Part shown: positions 50,576 through 58,801 of the stretch, piece after piece
Position numbering within the stretch: position 1 is the stretch's first letter
Layout of the letters: each line of letters opens with the position of its first letter
The notes under the pieces: generated by a model
Database searches by the model: none
What the model was told of the DNA's origin: nothing
Seen by the model: only the letters and a program-made list of their open reading frames with translations
Origin: an uncultured Gammaproteobacteria bacterium
Lineage (GTDB): Bacteria; Pseudomonadota; Gammaproteobacteria; Eutrophobiales; Eutrophobiaceae
Direction: 5' to 3'
NCBI GenBank assembly: GCA_958295485.1
Contig: OY282354.1
Location: 1,302,001 to 1,366,000, forward strand
Length of the DNA stretch: 64,000 nucleotides
Translations under genes and position numbers: made by a program

Positions 50576-51421
50576 ATGGCGCTAACGTCCCAACAACGAC
50601 ATTATCTCCAGGCCTTGGGCATCGAGGTCTGGCTGCCTAAGGATGATCCGTTGTTTTCAAGAGAAACCGCCGCGCTACCCCCTGCCGCCGCCGGGCTGGG
50701 CGTTGAACCCGGCGTTGAACCTGGACGGAAAACCGCTACGCCGCACCCTGCTGGCGCAAAGATGAGCGTTGGGCCGGACCACCGGGGCGTATTGCAACAG
50801 TCCACTGCCGGTAAAGAGGCCGGCGCCGAACCAGGGCCGGCGGATTGGCAAGCATTAAAAGATGAGGTGGCGAATTGCCGGTTGTGCGGACTGCATAAGA
50901 GTAGAACACAGACTGTCTTTGGCATCGGTAACGTTAATGCCGACTGGATGTTGATCGGCGAGGCGCCCGGCGCTGAGGAAGACCGGCGCGGGGAACCTTT
51001 TGTCGGGAGGGCGGGGAAATTATTAGACGCCATGTTGCAGGCGCTGGGCCTTGACCGGGAAAAAGTATTTATTGCGAATATCCTGAAGTGCCGCCCGCCC
51101 AATAACCGGGACCCGAAACCGGAGGAAGTTCAGTCTTGCCAAAATTATCTTGCCCAACAAATCGATACCATTAAACCCAGGCTGATATTGGCTCTTGGCC
51201 GTATCGCCGCGCAAAATTTACTCGATGTCAAAACCCCAATCGGCAAAATGCGCGGCAATCGTTACCAGTACGGCGACCCTCCCATCCCCGTCGTGGTAAC
51301 GTATCATCCCGCTTATTTATTACGATCGCCGAGGGAGAAAAAGAAATCCTGGCAGGACTTGCAACTGGCAATGGCCTTGTATAAAGATAATTCGCAGGAA
51401 CAGGCAGGGCAGGTAGGATAA
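50576..51421 (+). CDS. Uracil-DNA glycosylase, family 4 (4Fe-4S type)
   Basis: The enzyme removes uracil from DNA. The four cluster cysteines are visible: C101 and C104 (NCRLCGLH), C172 (KCRPPNNRDPKPEE) and C188. The active-site motifs are GEAPGAEEDRRGEPFVGRAG (from residue 128) and VTYHPAYLLRSP. The total is 281 residues. The first 95 residues are an extension with a low-complexity stretch (VEPGVEPGRK). N-terminal extensions of this sort are common in proteobacterial members, sometimes annotated as DNA polymerase-related. rimI follows by 25 bases. Confidence 0.92.
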   Translation: MALTSQQRHYLQALGIEVWLPKDDPLFSRETAALPPAAAGLGVEPGVEPGRKTATPHPAGAKMSVGPDHRGVLQQSTAGKEAGAEPGPADWQALKDEVANCRLCGLHKSRTQTVFGIGNVNADWMLIGEAPGAEEDRRGEPFVGRAGKLLDAMLQALGLDREKVFIANILKCRPPNNRDPKPEEVQSCQNYLAQQIDTIKPRLILALGRIAAQNLLDVKTPIGKMRGNRYQYGDPPIPVVVTYHPAYLLRSPREKKKSWQDLQLAMALYKDNSQEQAGQVG

Positions 51422-51446
51422 ATAAATCAAGCGCAATGAAGAGCAC

Positions 51447-51914
51447 ATGAACGCCGTATTAAATGATTCTCCCTTGAATTTACGACCAATGCTCAAGGAA
51501 GATTTAAGTTGTATACTGCGAATCGAACGCTTGGCATATTCATTCCCATGGACTAAAAACATTTTCAGGGATTGTTTGCAGTCGGGCTATTATTGCCGGG
51601 TGCTGGAACAGGAGAGAATAATAGCGGGTTATGCTGTTATGTACGTGAATTCGGGCAAATCGCATATCCTGAATTTTTGTATAGACCCCGGGCGTCACAG
51701 GCTGGGGCTGGGCAGTTTTTTGTTGGAATTCATGCTTGATATTGCGAAAAAACACAAGGTCGAAACGACATTTTTGGAGGTCAGGCCATCAAACAGGGCA
51801 GCCAGGCAGTTCTATCAAAAGGTGGGGTTCGTGGAAGTGGGGATGCGGCGTAATTATTATCCGGCCCGGGTTGGCCGGGAAGACGCTGTCATCATGGCCA
51901 TGGAAATGCTATAG
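51447..51914 (+). CDS. rimI: Ribosomal protein bS18 alanine N-acetyltransferase
   Basis: A single GNAT domain of 155 residues with the acetyl-CoA loop region PGRHRLGLGSFLLEFMLDIAKKH and the RimI-typical FLEVRPSNRAARQFYQKVGFVEVGMRRNYYPA, whose Tyr and Glu contact the substrate N-terminus. RimI acetylates the N-terminal alanine of ribosomal protein S18. Neighbouring a uracil-DNA glycosylase gene is a familiar arrangement near tsaB/rimI in Gammaproteobacteria. Confidence 0.92.
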   Translation: MNAVLNDSPLNLRPMLKEDLSCILRIERLAYSFPWTKNIFRDCLQSGYYCRVLEQERIIAGYAVMYVNSGKSHILNFCIDPGRHRLGLGSFLLEFMLDIAKKHKVETTFLEVRPSNRAARQFYQKVGFVEVGMRRNYYPARVGREDAVIMAMEML

Positions 51915-51937
51915 AAGGGTTGGCATGACGGAGACAG

Positions 51938-52849
51938 ATGCGGGTTAAAGCTACAGGCGGGGATTACCCCACGATTGACTCCAGCGTCGGCAATACCCCC
52001 CTGGTAAGGCTGCAACGCCTGCCCGGCAATACGTCCAATACTATTTTGGCGAAGTTGGAAGGCGACAATCCTGCCGGTTCAGTCAAGGACCGGCCGGCGT
52101 TGAGCATGATCCGTCACGCCGAGCTGCGCGGCGAGATAAAACCCGGCGATGTATTGATTGAAGCAACCAGCGGCAACACGGGTATTGCGCTGGCCATGGC
52201 GGCCGCAATTCGCGGCTACAGGATGATTTTGATTATGCCGGACAACTTGAGCGGTGAACGGCGCCGCACGATGCGGGCCTTTGGCGCGGAATTCGTTTTA
52301 GTCAGCAAGGAGGAGGGCATGGAGGGCGCCCGGGACCTGGCGGAGAAAATGGAAAGGGAAGGCAAGGGCAGGATACTGGATCAATTCGCCAACCCGGATA
52401 ACCCACGGGCGCACTATGAAGGCACGGGGCCGGAAATCTGGCGGGATACACAAGGCAGGGTGACCCATTTTGTCAGCGCAATGGGCACCACGGGAACGAT
52501 TATGGGGGTCTCGAAATTTCTGAAAGAAAAAGAGCCTCGGGTCCGGATCATCGGCGTGCAACCTGCCGGTGATGAAAACATTCCCGGTATCCGCCGCTGG
52601 CCTGAGGAATATCTGCCCAAAATTTTCCAAAGGGAACGGGTTGACAGGATAATCGATGTGACACCGGCAGAGGCAGAAGACATGACCCGCCGGTTAGCGG
52701 ATGAAGAAGGCATATTTGCCGGTATTTCTTCGGGCGGCGCCGTCTCTGCCGCATTGAGATTATCCGCCGAAATAGAAAATGCGGTCATCGCGGTAATCGT
52801 ATGCGACCGCGGGGACCGTTATCTCTCATCGGCTGTTTTTCCCGAATGA
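51938..52849 (+). CDS. cysM: Cysteine synthase B
   Basis: CysM makes cysteine from O-acetylserine and sulfide or thiosulfate. The 303 residues are the fold type II PLP pattern: the lysine in LEGDNPAGSVKDRPALSMI, the loop EATSGNTGIALAMAAAIRGY, and GTTGTIMGVSKFL. The FQRERVDRIIDVTP insert and the EEGIFAGISSGGAV tail distinguish CysM from CysK. It overlaps the next gene by 4 bases (ATGA). The cysteine it makes would also feed the cysteine desulfurase of the 16.6 kb cassette, though nothing links them directly. Confidence 0.94.
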   Translation: MRVKATGGDYPTIDSSVGNTPLVRLQRLPGNTSNTILAKLEGDNPAGSVKDRPALSMIRHAELRGEIKPGDVLIEATSGNTGIALAMAAAIRGYRMILIMPDNLSGERRRTMRAFGAEFVLVSKEEGMEGARDLAEKMEREGKGRILDQFANPDNPRAHYEGTGPEIWRDTQGRVTHFVSAMGTTGTIMGVSKFLKEKEPRVRIIGVQPAGDENIPGIRRWPEEYLPKIFQRERVDRIIDVTPAEAEDMTRRLADEEGIFAGISSGGAVSAALRLSAEIENAVIAVIVCDRGDRYLSSAVFPE

Positions 52850-53625
52850 ATATCCTGGTATTCGATATCGAAACCATTCCCGATATTGCAAGCGGCCGGC
52901 GCTTGTTTAATCTGGAAGGTCTTTCCGATAAAGACACCGCCGAAGTGATGTTCAATAAACGCCGGCAGGAGACGGACAACGCCTCTGATTTCCTTCGACT
53001 GCACCTGCACCGGGTTGTAGCCATATCCGTCGTGTTGGCAACCAGGGACAACGTCAACGTCTGGTCACTGGGGAGCGCGGATTCCGGAGAAGCGGAATTA
53101 ATCCGGCGGTTTTTCGAGGGGATAGAAAAATATACGCCGACGCTCGTTTCCTGGAATGGTCGCGGATTCGACTTGCCCGTACTGCATTACCGCTCACTGT
53201 TACACGGTGTCCAGGCCCCGAGATATTGGGAGAGCGGCGAAGATGATCAGAGTTTTCGCTGGAATAATTACTTGAGCCGGTTTCATTATCGACATACGGA
53301 CTTGATGGACGTATTGGCGGGTTATGAGTTTCGCGCCGCCGCGCCGTTGACTGAAATTGCCTCGATGTTGGGATTTCCCGGCAAAATGGGCATGGCGGGC
53401 GACAAGGTATGGGATTGTTATTTGTCCGGCGATATCGAGGCGATTCGAGATTACTGCGAAATGGATGTCCTGAATACTTACCTCATCTATCTGCGCTATG
53501 AACTTATCCGCGGCCGGCATTCCGAGCAAAGTTGCCAGGATGAATGCCACCGACTCAGACAGGTGTTATCCGGCGAAAACAAACCCCACCTGACGAAATT
53601 CCTTGAAGCGTGGAACAGTAATTAA
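52846..53625 (+). CDS. 3'-5' exonuclease, PolB-like DEDD family
   Basis: The 259 residues from the ATG overlapping the cysM stop (ATGA) show DEDDy-type exonuclease motifs: VFDIETIPD (Exo I), SWNGRGFDLPVLHYRS (Exo II) and DYCEMDVLNTYLIYLR (Exo III). This is the predicted PolB-like 3'-5' exonuclease family often seen next to cysM or rumA in Gammaproteobacteria. No polymerase domain is attached. A role in DNA repair or RNA processing is likely but not demonstrated. Confidence 0.88.
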   Translation: MNILVFDIETIPDIASGRRLFNLEGLSDKDTAEVMFNKRRQETDNASDFLRLHLHRVVAISVVLATRDNVNVWSLGSADSGEAELIRRFFEGIEKYTPTLVSWNGRGFDLPVLHYRSLLHGVQAPRYWESGEDDQSFRWNNYLSRFHYRHTDLMDVLAGYEFRAAAPLTEIASMLGFPGKMGMAGDKVWDCYLSGDIEAIRDYCEMDVLNTYLIYLRYELIRGRHSEQSCQDECHRLRQVLSGENKPHLTKFLEAWNSN

Positions 53626-53679
53626 TCCATGCATGCCTACCCAAAAAAGCATGACTGATGCCGCCGGCTATTTGCATAA

Positions 53680-53781
53680 GCGACAGTCCCCGCTATCAGT
53701 GAGTTTAACGACTGTTTTTCCGACAAATAGCGGGCGCTTCACACTTCTGTTTTTCCGTCCAACAGCGGGATCTCCTGTCGC
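53680..53781. repeat. 102-bp palindromic element with internal direct repeats
   Basis: The ends GCGACAG (53680) and CTGTCGC (ending 53781) are exact inverted copies, continued inward by TCCCCGCT and AGCGGGA. Inside, CTGTTTTTCCG followed by AACAGCGGG or AATAGCGGG occurs twice in tandem, at about a 34-base period. Related pieces occur at 55574 and 56447. It is a noncoding repeat of REP/MITE style in the gap before the L,D-transpeptidase gene. Confidence 0.55.
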
Positions 53782-53809
53782 ATAGGAAAAATAAACGACG
53801 CGATAATGT

Positions 53810-54295
53810 ATGAATAGTGACGATTACACGATCCGGGTCGATTTGGCCAGGCAGGTCTTGCAGTTGAAAGCGGACGGCCAGGTCATCAAGGAGTATTCGG
53901 TGTCAACTGGAAAAAACGGGCCGGGTGAAAAACTGGGTAGTGGTTGCACGCCCAGGGGCAGGCACAGCATCGCCGAGATGATCGGCGCCGGCTGCGAGCC
54001 CGGCACGGTTTTTGTCGGCCGGCAGCCTACCGGCGAGATCTATGGAGCCAGACTACGCCAACAATACCCCGACCGCGATTGGATACTAACCCGGATCATC
54101 TGGTTGCAGGGGCAAGAACCCGGGGTGAACAAAGGCGGGGAAGTGGATACCTATAATCGCTACATCTATATACATGGCGCGCCTGATGACGCAAAGCTGG
54201 GGGAACCCGCGTCGGCCGGGTGCGTACGGATGAGCAATGCCGACGTTATTGAACTGTTTAACTTGGTATCGACAGGCTGCGAAGTCCAATTATGA
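53810..54295 (+). CDS. L,D-transpeptidase (YkuD) family protein without signal peptide
   Basis: The 161 residues form one YkuD domain. The catalytic motif is IHGAPDDAKLGEPASAGCVRMSNADVIELF, read as His-Gly and Ser-x-Gly-Cys-x-Arg; the Cys is the acyl-enzyme nucleophile. L,D-transpeptidases crosslink peptidoglycan or attach lipoproteins in the periplasm. The N-terminus (MNSDDYTIRVDLARQVLQLK) is already the first strand of the domain, so no export signal exists. Some short YkuD proteins of this kind are known in Gammaproteobacteria and their location is unclear. No upstream in-frame start extends it into a signal. Confidence 0.85.
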   Translation: MNSDDYTIRVDLARQVLQLKADGQVIKEYSVSTGKNGPGEKLGSGCTPRGRHSIAEMIGAGCEPGTVFVGRQPTGEIYGARLRQQYPDRDWILTRIIWLQGQEPGVNKGGEVDTYNRYIYIHGAPDDAKLGEPASAGCVRMSNADVIELFNLVSTGCEVQL

Positions 54296-54297
54296 GC

Positions 54298-54464
54298 GTG
54301 TCGCAAAAGGGGTAAAAGAGGGGTGTTCAGGTTCAGACGGACAGGAGGCATCGACCTCGCAGGGGCGGGCCTCCGCGCCTGTTCCGCTCAATGTCGGCGC
54401 GTCGCGGTGGTGAGAGCAACCACAGGGGGTTGCGCCGGTGGCGACGATGGGATTTTTGCGACAC
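54298..54464. repeat. MITE-like element with perfect GTGTCGCAAAA ends, copy 3
   Basis: GTGTCGCAAAA (54298-54308) and TTTTGCGACAC (54454-54464) are exact inverted repeats around a 145-base GC-rich interior with no reading frame of note. It starts 3 bases after the L,D-transpeptidase stop. Interior blocks match the reverse complement of copy 1 at 614-755. It lies between two genes on the same strand, where it might also fold and act as a transcript end. Confidence 0.65.
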
Positions 54465-54505
54465 CTTCATTATTTGAACAGGGGCTTGTGTGACAAGGGA
54501 TTATC

Positions 54506-55489
54506 ATGGGAGATAAAACACTGCTGTTGACGGGTGGCGCCGGCTATATCGGCAGTCACATCGCCCAGGACCTGCGCAGGGAAGGTTACGAAGTCATTGT
54601 GTTAGACGACCTTTCCAGGGGCTTCGAGGCAGCGGTTATGGGCTGTGAGTTTGTCCGGGGAGACGTGGGCGACAAGGACTTGGTCACTGTCCTGCTGAAC
54701 AAATACCGGGTCAGCGCCGTATTGCATTTTGCCGGCTTCACCATCGTGCCGGAGTCCGTTGAAAAACCACTCATGTACTACGGCAACAATACCGCCAAGT
54801 CCCGCAATCTCATGGAGGCCTGCGTGGAATGCGGCGTCAACCGCTTCATATTCTCTTCCACCGCCGCAGTCTACGGGGTTCCGAAATCGGAATTGATAAC
54901 CCTTGAAACACCCACCGAGCCCACCAACCCCTATGGCATGTCCAAACTTATGACCGAGATGATGCTCAAGGATTTGTCCCGGGCATCACCCATGAAATAC
55001 GTGGCCTTGCGCTATTTCAACGTAGCGGGGGGCGACCCGGACGGACACATCGGGCAATCCACGCCCGGCTGCACGCTTTTAATCAAGGTTGCCTGCGAGG
55101 CGGCCCTGGGGAAGCGCAGACAACTGTATATCCATGGCACGGATTACCCGACGCCGGACGGCACCGGTGTCAGGGACTATATCCACGTCAGCGATTTGTC
55201 CGCGGCGCACGTCCTGGCCTTGCATTACCTGGAAGCGGATGAGACTTCCATTACCCTCAATTGCGGCTATGGTCATGGTTACAGTGTCCGCGAGGTGGTG
55301 CGGGCGGTGGAAGCGGTTCATGGTGGCCCTATCCCCGTTGTAGAGGCGGACCGAAGACCCGGCGACCCGCCGCAATTAGTGGCTGACGGCAGTTCGACCC
55401 GGCAAGTATTAGGCTGGCAACCCCGTTACGACGACTTGGAGTTTATCGTTGAAACCAGTTATCGTTGGGAAAATGATCCGAAATATTGA
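54506..55489 (+). CDS. galE: UDP-glucose 4-epimerase
   Basis: GalE interconverts UDP-glucose and UDP-galactose (or the N-acetyl forms). It is a 327-residue SDR protein with the NAD loop LTGGAGYIGSH, FSSTAAVYGVP, the catalytic YGMSK and ALRYFNVAGGDPDGHIGQSTPGCTLLIK. It opens the polysaccharide locus and likely supplies galactose-type precursors to it. Substrate specificity cannot be fixed by eye. Confidence 0.93.
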   Translation: MGDKTLLLTGGAGYIGSHIAQDLRREGYEVIVLDDLSRGFEAAVMGCEFVRGDVGDKDLVTVLLNKYRVSAVLHFAGFTIVPESVEKPLMYYGNNTAKSRNLMEACVECGVNRFIFSSTAAVYGVPKSELITLETPTEPTNPYGMSKLMTEMMLKDLSRASPMKYVALRYFNVAGGDPDGHIGQSTPGCTLLIKVACEAALGKRRQLYIHGTDYPTPDGTGVRDYIHVSDLSAAHVLALHYLEADETSITLNCGYGHGYSVREVVRAVEAVHGGPIPVVEADRRPGDPPQLVADGSSTRQVLGWQPRYDDLEFIVETSYRWENDPKY

Positions 55490-55573
55490 TACCGCTGGCC
55501 GAGTCGCGACTGTTTCACCGGGGGTTACGCGATAGATGACTCCGGCATAATCGCAGACGCAGCCGGTGGGTAT

Positions 55574-55705
55574 CAGGAGTTCCCGCTGTTCGTCGAAAGC
55601 GGGTTTGGTGACTGTTTTTCCGTTCCATGGCCTATCCCACGCTCATCCCCGGCGTTAGTCACTATAAAACGGCCCCCAAATCCACTGTTAGCGGGAACTG
55701 CCGGG
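55574..55705. repeat. Palindromic repeat region upstream of the sugar transferase
   Basis: The 290-base galE-sugar transferase gap has no clear gene. It holds CAGGAGTTCCCGCTGTTCGT (55574-55593), the exact reverse complement of 56447-56466 beyond the transferase gene. GACTGTTTTTCCG (shared with 53.7 kb) and CTGTTAGCGGGAACTGCC near 55690 are also present. The pieces belong to one dispersed family. Confidence 0.55.
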
Positions 55706-55781
55706 CGGGTATCAGGGCTGTTGACGCCGGTACGAAAAAAGTTATACTGAGCGCCTTATTATGCGGACATGAGAATAGACC

Positions 55782-56429
55782 TTGGCGCTTGAAATATCTC
55801 AGCAAGCAAACCTGAGCGAAATCGTCGTCGCCCGTGATGGCTACAAGCGCGTCTTCGACTTGACGCTTTTGGGTGTCGCTTATGTCTTGTTGTTCCCCCT
55901 GTGGTTAGCCCTCTGGATCGTGATTCCACTTGCCATCTGGCGCGAAGATCGCGGGCCGATATTCTACGCCCAGGAGCGCATCGGCTGGCGTGGAAGGCGC
56001 TTCAAGGTCATCAAGTTTCGCACGATGGTCCCAAATGCCGAGGACGGGACCGGGCCGGTTTGGGCGGCGGAAGACGATCCGAGATTGACAAAAATCGGCA
56101 AGACCCTACGCAGGTTCCATTTAGACGAGATACCACAAGTCATAAATATCGTCAGGGGCGAGATGAGCCTGGTGGGCCCAAGGCCCGAACGTCCGGCCCT
56201 GGCTGAGCAGTTCAGCCGCGAAGCGCCCGAATTCTCACAGCGTCTCAGGGTCAGGCCTGGCATTGCAGGATTGGCCCAGGTACGCGGCAGTTATTGGACG
56301 GACCCGGCCCGCAAACTGAAGTACGACAAACTGTATATCGAAACAATGAGCCCCTGGTTGGATATCAGCCTGCTTTTCCTCTCGGTCTGGGTCGCTGTCA
56401 GGCGCGTATTCAGCGGATCGGAGGTATAG
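55782..56429 (+). CDS. Undecaprenyl-phosphate sugar phosphotransferase (initiating exopolysaccharide transferase)
   Basis: The 215-residue protein has one N-terminal membrane segment (LTLLGVAYVLLFPLWLALWIVIPLAI) and the cytosolic bacterial sugar transferase domain: GPIFYAQERIGWRGRRFKVIKFRTM, LRRFHLDEIPQVINIVRGEMSLVGPRPERP, and RPGIAGLAQVRG. It should transfer the first sugar-1-phosphate to undecaprenyl phosphate at the inner membrane. It lacks the long N-terminal membrane region of WcaJ/WbaP and resembles short PglC/EpsL-like forms. No ATG suits the frame, so a TTG start is proposed, which lowers certainty about the first residues. A 20-base inverted repeat flanks the gene. Confidence 0.9.
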   Translation: MALEISQQANLSEIVVARDGYKRVFDLTLLGVAYVLLFPLWLALWIVIPLAIWREDRGPIFYAQERIGWRGRRFKVIKFRTMVPNAEDGTGPVWAAEDDPRLTKIGKTLRRFHLDEIPQVINIVRGEMSLVGPRPERPALAEQFSREAPEFSQRLRVRPGIAGLAQVRGSYWTDPARKLKYDKLYIETMSPWLDISLLFLSVWVAVRRVFSGSEV

Positions 56430-56446
56430 TCAGGTACCCAATTTCC

Positions 56447-56466
56447 ACGAACAGCGGGAACTCCTG
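56447..56466. repeat. Inverted partner of the 55574 repeat
   Basis: ACGAACAGCGGGAACTCCTG is the exact reverse complement of 55574-55593. The two face each other across the sugar transferase gene, 873 bases apart. It is noncoding and related to the palindromic element at 53680. Confidence 0.6.
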
Positions 56467-56547
56467 CCCTGTGTCGGTCGCGTTAGTAAATCCAATGAAA
56501 TGTTGATATTATTCACCGCCAATTAATCATATCTTTTAAGATGAACC

Positions 56548-57987
56548 TTGAAACAGTCCTTGCTCGCCCGCTTTCTCCCCGCCCACGACCAGCGCGCGAC
56601 CCGGCAATCCCTCTGGCTGGGCGCCATCATGATGGTGCAGTTGTTGGCCGCGCTTACTCAACTGTCTCTCTCTGCCCGCATTCTCGGGCCGGAGGGCCTC
56701 GGCGCGCTGTTCACCATTATCGCCGTCACCTCGCTTCTCTTCGGTCTCCTGACGCTGCCGGGCGAGGAGGTCATCATCACCCACGTAACGCGCAGCCTGG
56801 CGGAAGGAAAGCGGGAAGAAGCAGCCCGGATACTGCGGTACGCGCTGTGCGCCTCCCTGGTTATGCGGTTGATCTGCTTTGGTCTGATCGTGATGGTGGC
56901 GCCCGTGGTCGGCGACCTGCTGGCCGGGGAACTGGCGGCCTGGTACCGAGATTTGTTTGATATGGCGCCTGTTGCCGACAGCAACTTGGTTGGGTTGGAA
57001 GGCGACTATGTGACGCCGACGCTGGTTTACGCCACTTCCGGCGTTCTGACGTCCATGTCCGGGGAAACCCTCGCGATGTTGCGGTTGGCTGACCGGCTGC
57101 ACCTTGGCTTTGCCGCGACGTTGGCTGGCGCCCTGGCGCGGGTTGCGGCGCTTGCGGCGGCGCTGGTGACCGGGGGGGGGTTGCTGATGGTTACGGTGGC
57201 GTCCGTTGTCGGGGCCGGTGTCCTGGGCGTGGCGTTGTTCCTGGCGATGATGGTGTCCGCAGGCCAAGCCGGCTTGTCGGGATTCCTGCGCCCCGCGTCG
57301 ATCATTGTCCCGCGCCGCGTTATCCGGTTTCAGCTTTCAAACTTCGGACGGTCCTCGGTTGAGGCGCTGAACCGGCACATTGACGCGCTCCTGATCGTGG
57401 GGCTTACCAGCGTCTCCCAGTTAGGTCTCTACCGTGCGGGTCACCAGATAATTGATGCCATCCGGCGACTATTCGAAGCCCTTGGGCAAGGAGTGCAGGG
57501 CGAGTACAGCAGGCTTTGGTTTTCATCCAAAGAAACCGCAGTCAGGAAGCTGTCGCTTCGTTTCACGGCGCTGGCGGTGGCATTGGGCGTGTTGGGGTAC
57601 GGGCTGCTGGCCATGCTGTGCAAACCCGTTATACGAATCGTGCTCGGTCCCGAGTTTGCCGAAGCCGCCGGCCCGCTGCTTATCATGATTCCAGGCGGAT
57701 TCGCGTTCGCCTGCGTCGCTGCGTTATACACCCTGCCGGCGGCAACGGGCCGCGCCATGCCGCACTTGGCGTCCACATCAGTCGCGTTGGTTGTACAGGT
57801 AGTTGCCATGATAGCGCTGGTACCCACCCACGGGGCGAACGGGGCGGCGCTGGCCAGCACCATCTACTTCCTGGTCTTTGCGGCGGTTATAATTCCCTTT
57901 GCCTTCGCGACCCTACGGCGAAGCTACTGCGGGTCCTCCGGAAGCAACGGCGCCAACCTCCCGACAAGGAAGAAATCCCAATGTTGA
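56548..57987 (+). CDS. Polysaccharide flippase (Wzx/MATE-like oligosaccharide transporter)
   Basis: This 479-residue membrane protein has about 12-14 hydrophobic segments, an N-terminal SLWLGAIMMVQLLAALTQLSLSARILGPEGLGALFT of the polysaccharide-export type, and RRLFEALGQGVQGEYSRLWF in the middle. Wzx proteins flip lipid-linked repeat units to the periplasm. The start is a TTG with weak ribosome-binding sequence; internal ATGs (MMVQLL) would remove the first helix. The stop overlaps the start of the 45-codon frame that follows. Confidence 0.88.
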   Translation: MKQSLLARFLPAHDQRATRQSLWLGAIMMVQLLAALTQLSLSARILGPEGLGALFTIIAVTSLLFGLLTLPGEEVIITHVTRSLAEGKREEAARILRYALCASLVMRLICFGLIVMVAPVVGDLLAGELAAWYRDLFDMAPVADSNLVGLEGDYVTPTLVYATSGVLTSMSGETLAMLRLADRLHLGFAATLAGALARVAALAAALVTGGGLLMVTVASVVGAGVLGVALFLAMMVSAGQAGLSGFLRPASIIVPRRVIRFQLSNFGRSSVEALNRHIDALLIVGLTSVSQLGLYRAGHQIIDAIRRLFEALGQGVQGEYSRLWFSSKETAVRKLSLRFTALAVALGVLGYGLLAMLCKPVIRIVLGPEFAEAAGPLLIMIPGGFAFACVAALYTLPAATGRAMPHLASTSVALVVQVVAMIALVPTHGANGAALASTIYFLVFAAVIIPFAFATLRRSYCGSSGSNGANLPTRKKSQC

Positions 57988-58118
57988 ACCGCTTAACCGG
58001 TCACCTGTATGGAAACTATAGTGGCGCCGTGGTTATCGCTGGGATCAAATCGGCGCGCTCGACGGCAAAAACCATGAACCTTCGCCCGGCGCGCCTCGCC
58101 GAAGATGTTAGCGAATGA
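57981..58118 (+). CDS. Possible 45-residue coupled small protein
   Basis: An ATG 7-14 bases after AAGGAAGAAA overlaps the flippase stop (ATGTTGA). It opens 45 codons (MLNRLTGHLYGNYSGAVVIA... ending LAEDVSE), and its TGA overlaps the ATG of the methyltransferase gene (ATGA). No family is recognised and there is no membrane helix. The two overlaps and the good Shine-Dalgarno suggest real translation, either as a small protein or simply to couple flippase and methyltransferase translation. Confidence 0.4.
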   Translation: MLNRLTGHLYGNYSGAVVIAGIKSARSTAKTMNLRPARLAEDVSE

Positions 58119-58801
58119 AGAACATCTGGAATTCGACAACCAAGGACCTCGTGAAAAAATATGTTGCCTACCGTATACCCGCGATACGGGATCTGGTGTT
58201 CCCGCGTTATCGTTATAGCATCGATCCGGCCCAACTGGCGTTCCTGGTTAATGGGATCGAATCAACGAAAGAAACCGGAGGGGGGGTAGTGTTGGAAATC
58301 GGCGTTTCGTGGGGCCAAACGTCCGTCTTTCTCCTGGAGCACCTGCGCAGCACGCAAAGCCAGAGGCCAGTCGTGTTGATTGACACATTCGAAGGTTTCG
58401 TGGAGAGTTCCATGAGGTACGAAGTTGCCCATCGCGGCAAGAAGAAGGCGGATATAGATCAGTTCAGATACTGTTCTCCTGCCATTTTTGAGCACAACCT
58501 TCGCCGTCTTGGATACGACAACTTCGAAGTCATAGTTGGAGATTGCTGTGAAGTGGACTATGAAGCAATCGGTCCCATCGCTGTGGCTCTGCTCGATGTC
58601 GACTTGTACCTGCCCACAAAATATACGCTTGACAAGCTCTGGCCCCATGTAGCTCCCGGTGGCAGCGTTCTCGTGGATGACTGCATTCAGGGAACAGAGT
58701 GGGACGGCGCGCTGCAGGCATACTCCGAGTTTATCAAGTCCCACGATATGCCGTTTGTCCAGGTCGGCAGCAAGGGAGGTGCGCTAACCAAATGCAGGTG
58801 A
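58115..58801 (+). CDS. TylF/MycF-like methyltransferase
   Basis: This is a 228-residue class I SAM-dependent methyltransferase fold: VVLEIGVSWGQTSVFLLEHL (SAM loop), VVLIDTFEGFVES, and VALLDVDLYLPTKYTLDKLWPHVAPGGSVLVDDC. The DVDLY-x-PT motif and the metal-site aspartates are those of TylF/macrocin-O-methyltransferase relatives, which methylate sugar hydroxyls. In this locus it probably decorates the polysaccharide. It shares ATGA with the upstream 45-codon frame and overlaps the next gene by about 10 bases. Confidence 0.85.
   Translation: MKNIWNSTTKDLVKKYVAYRIPAIRDLVFPRYRYSIDPAQLAFLVNGIESTKETGGGVVLEIGVSWGQTSVFLLEHLRSTQSQRPVVLIDTFEGFVESSMRYEVAHRGKKKADIDQFRYCSPAIFEHNLRRLGYDNFEVIVGDCCEVDYEAIGPIAVALLDVDLYLPTKYTLDKLWPHVAPGGSVLVDDCIQGTEWDGALQAYSEFIKSHDMPFVQVGSKGGALTKCR

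Noticed and set aside
55627..55815. 62-codon frame before the sugar transferase
   Set aside because: It lies in repeat DNA, has no ribosome-binding site or family motif, and overlaps the better-supported transferase start.
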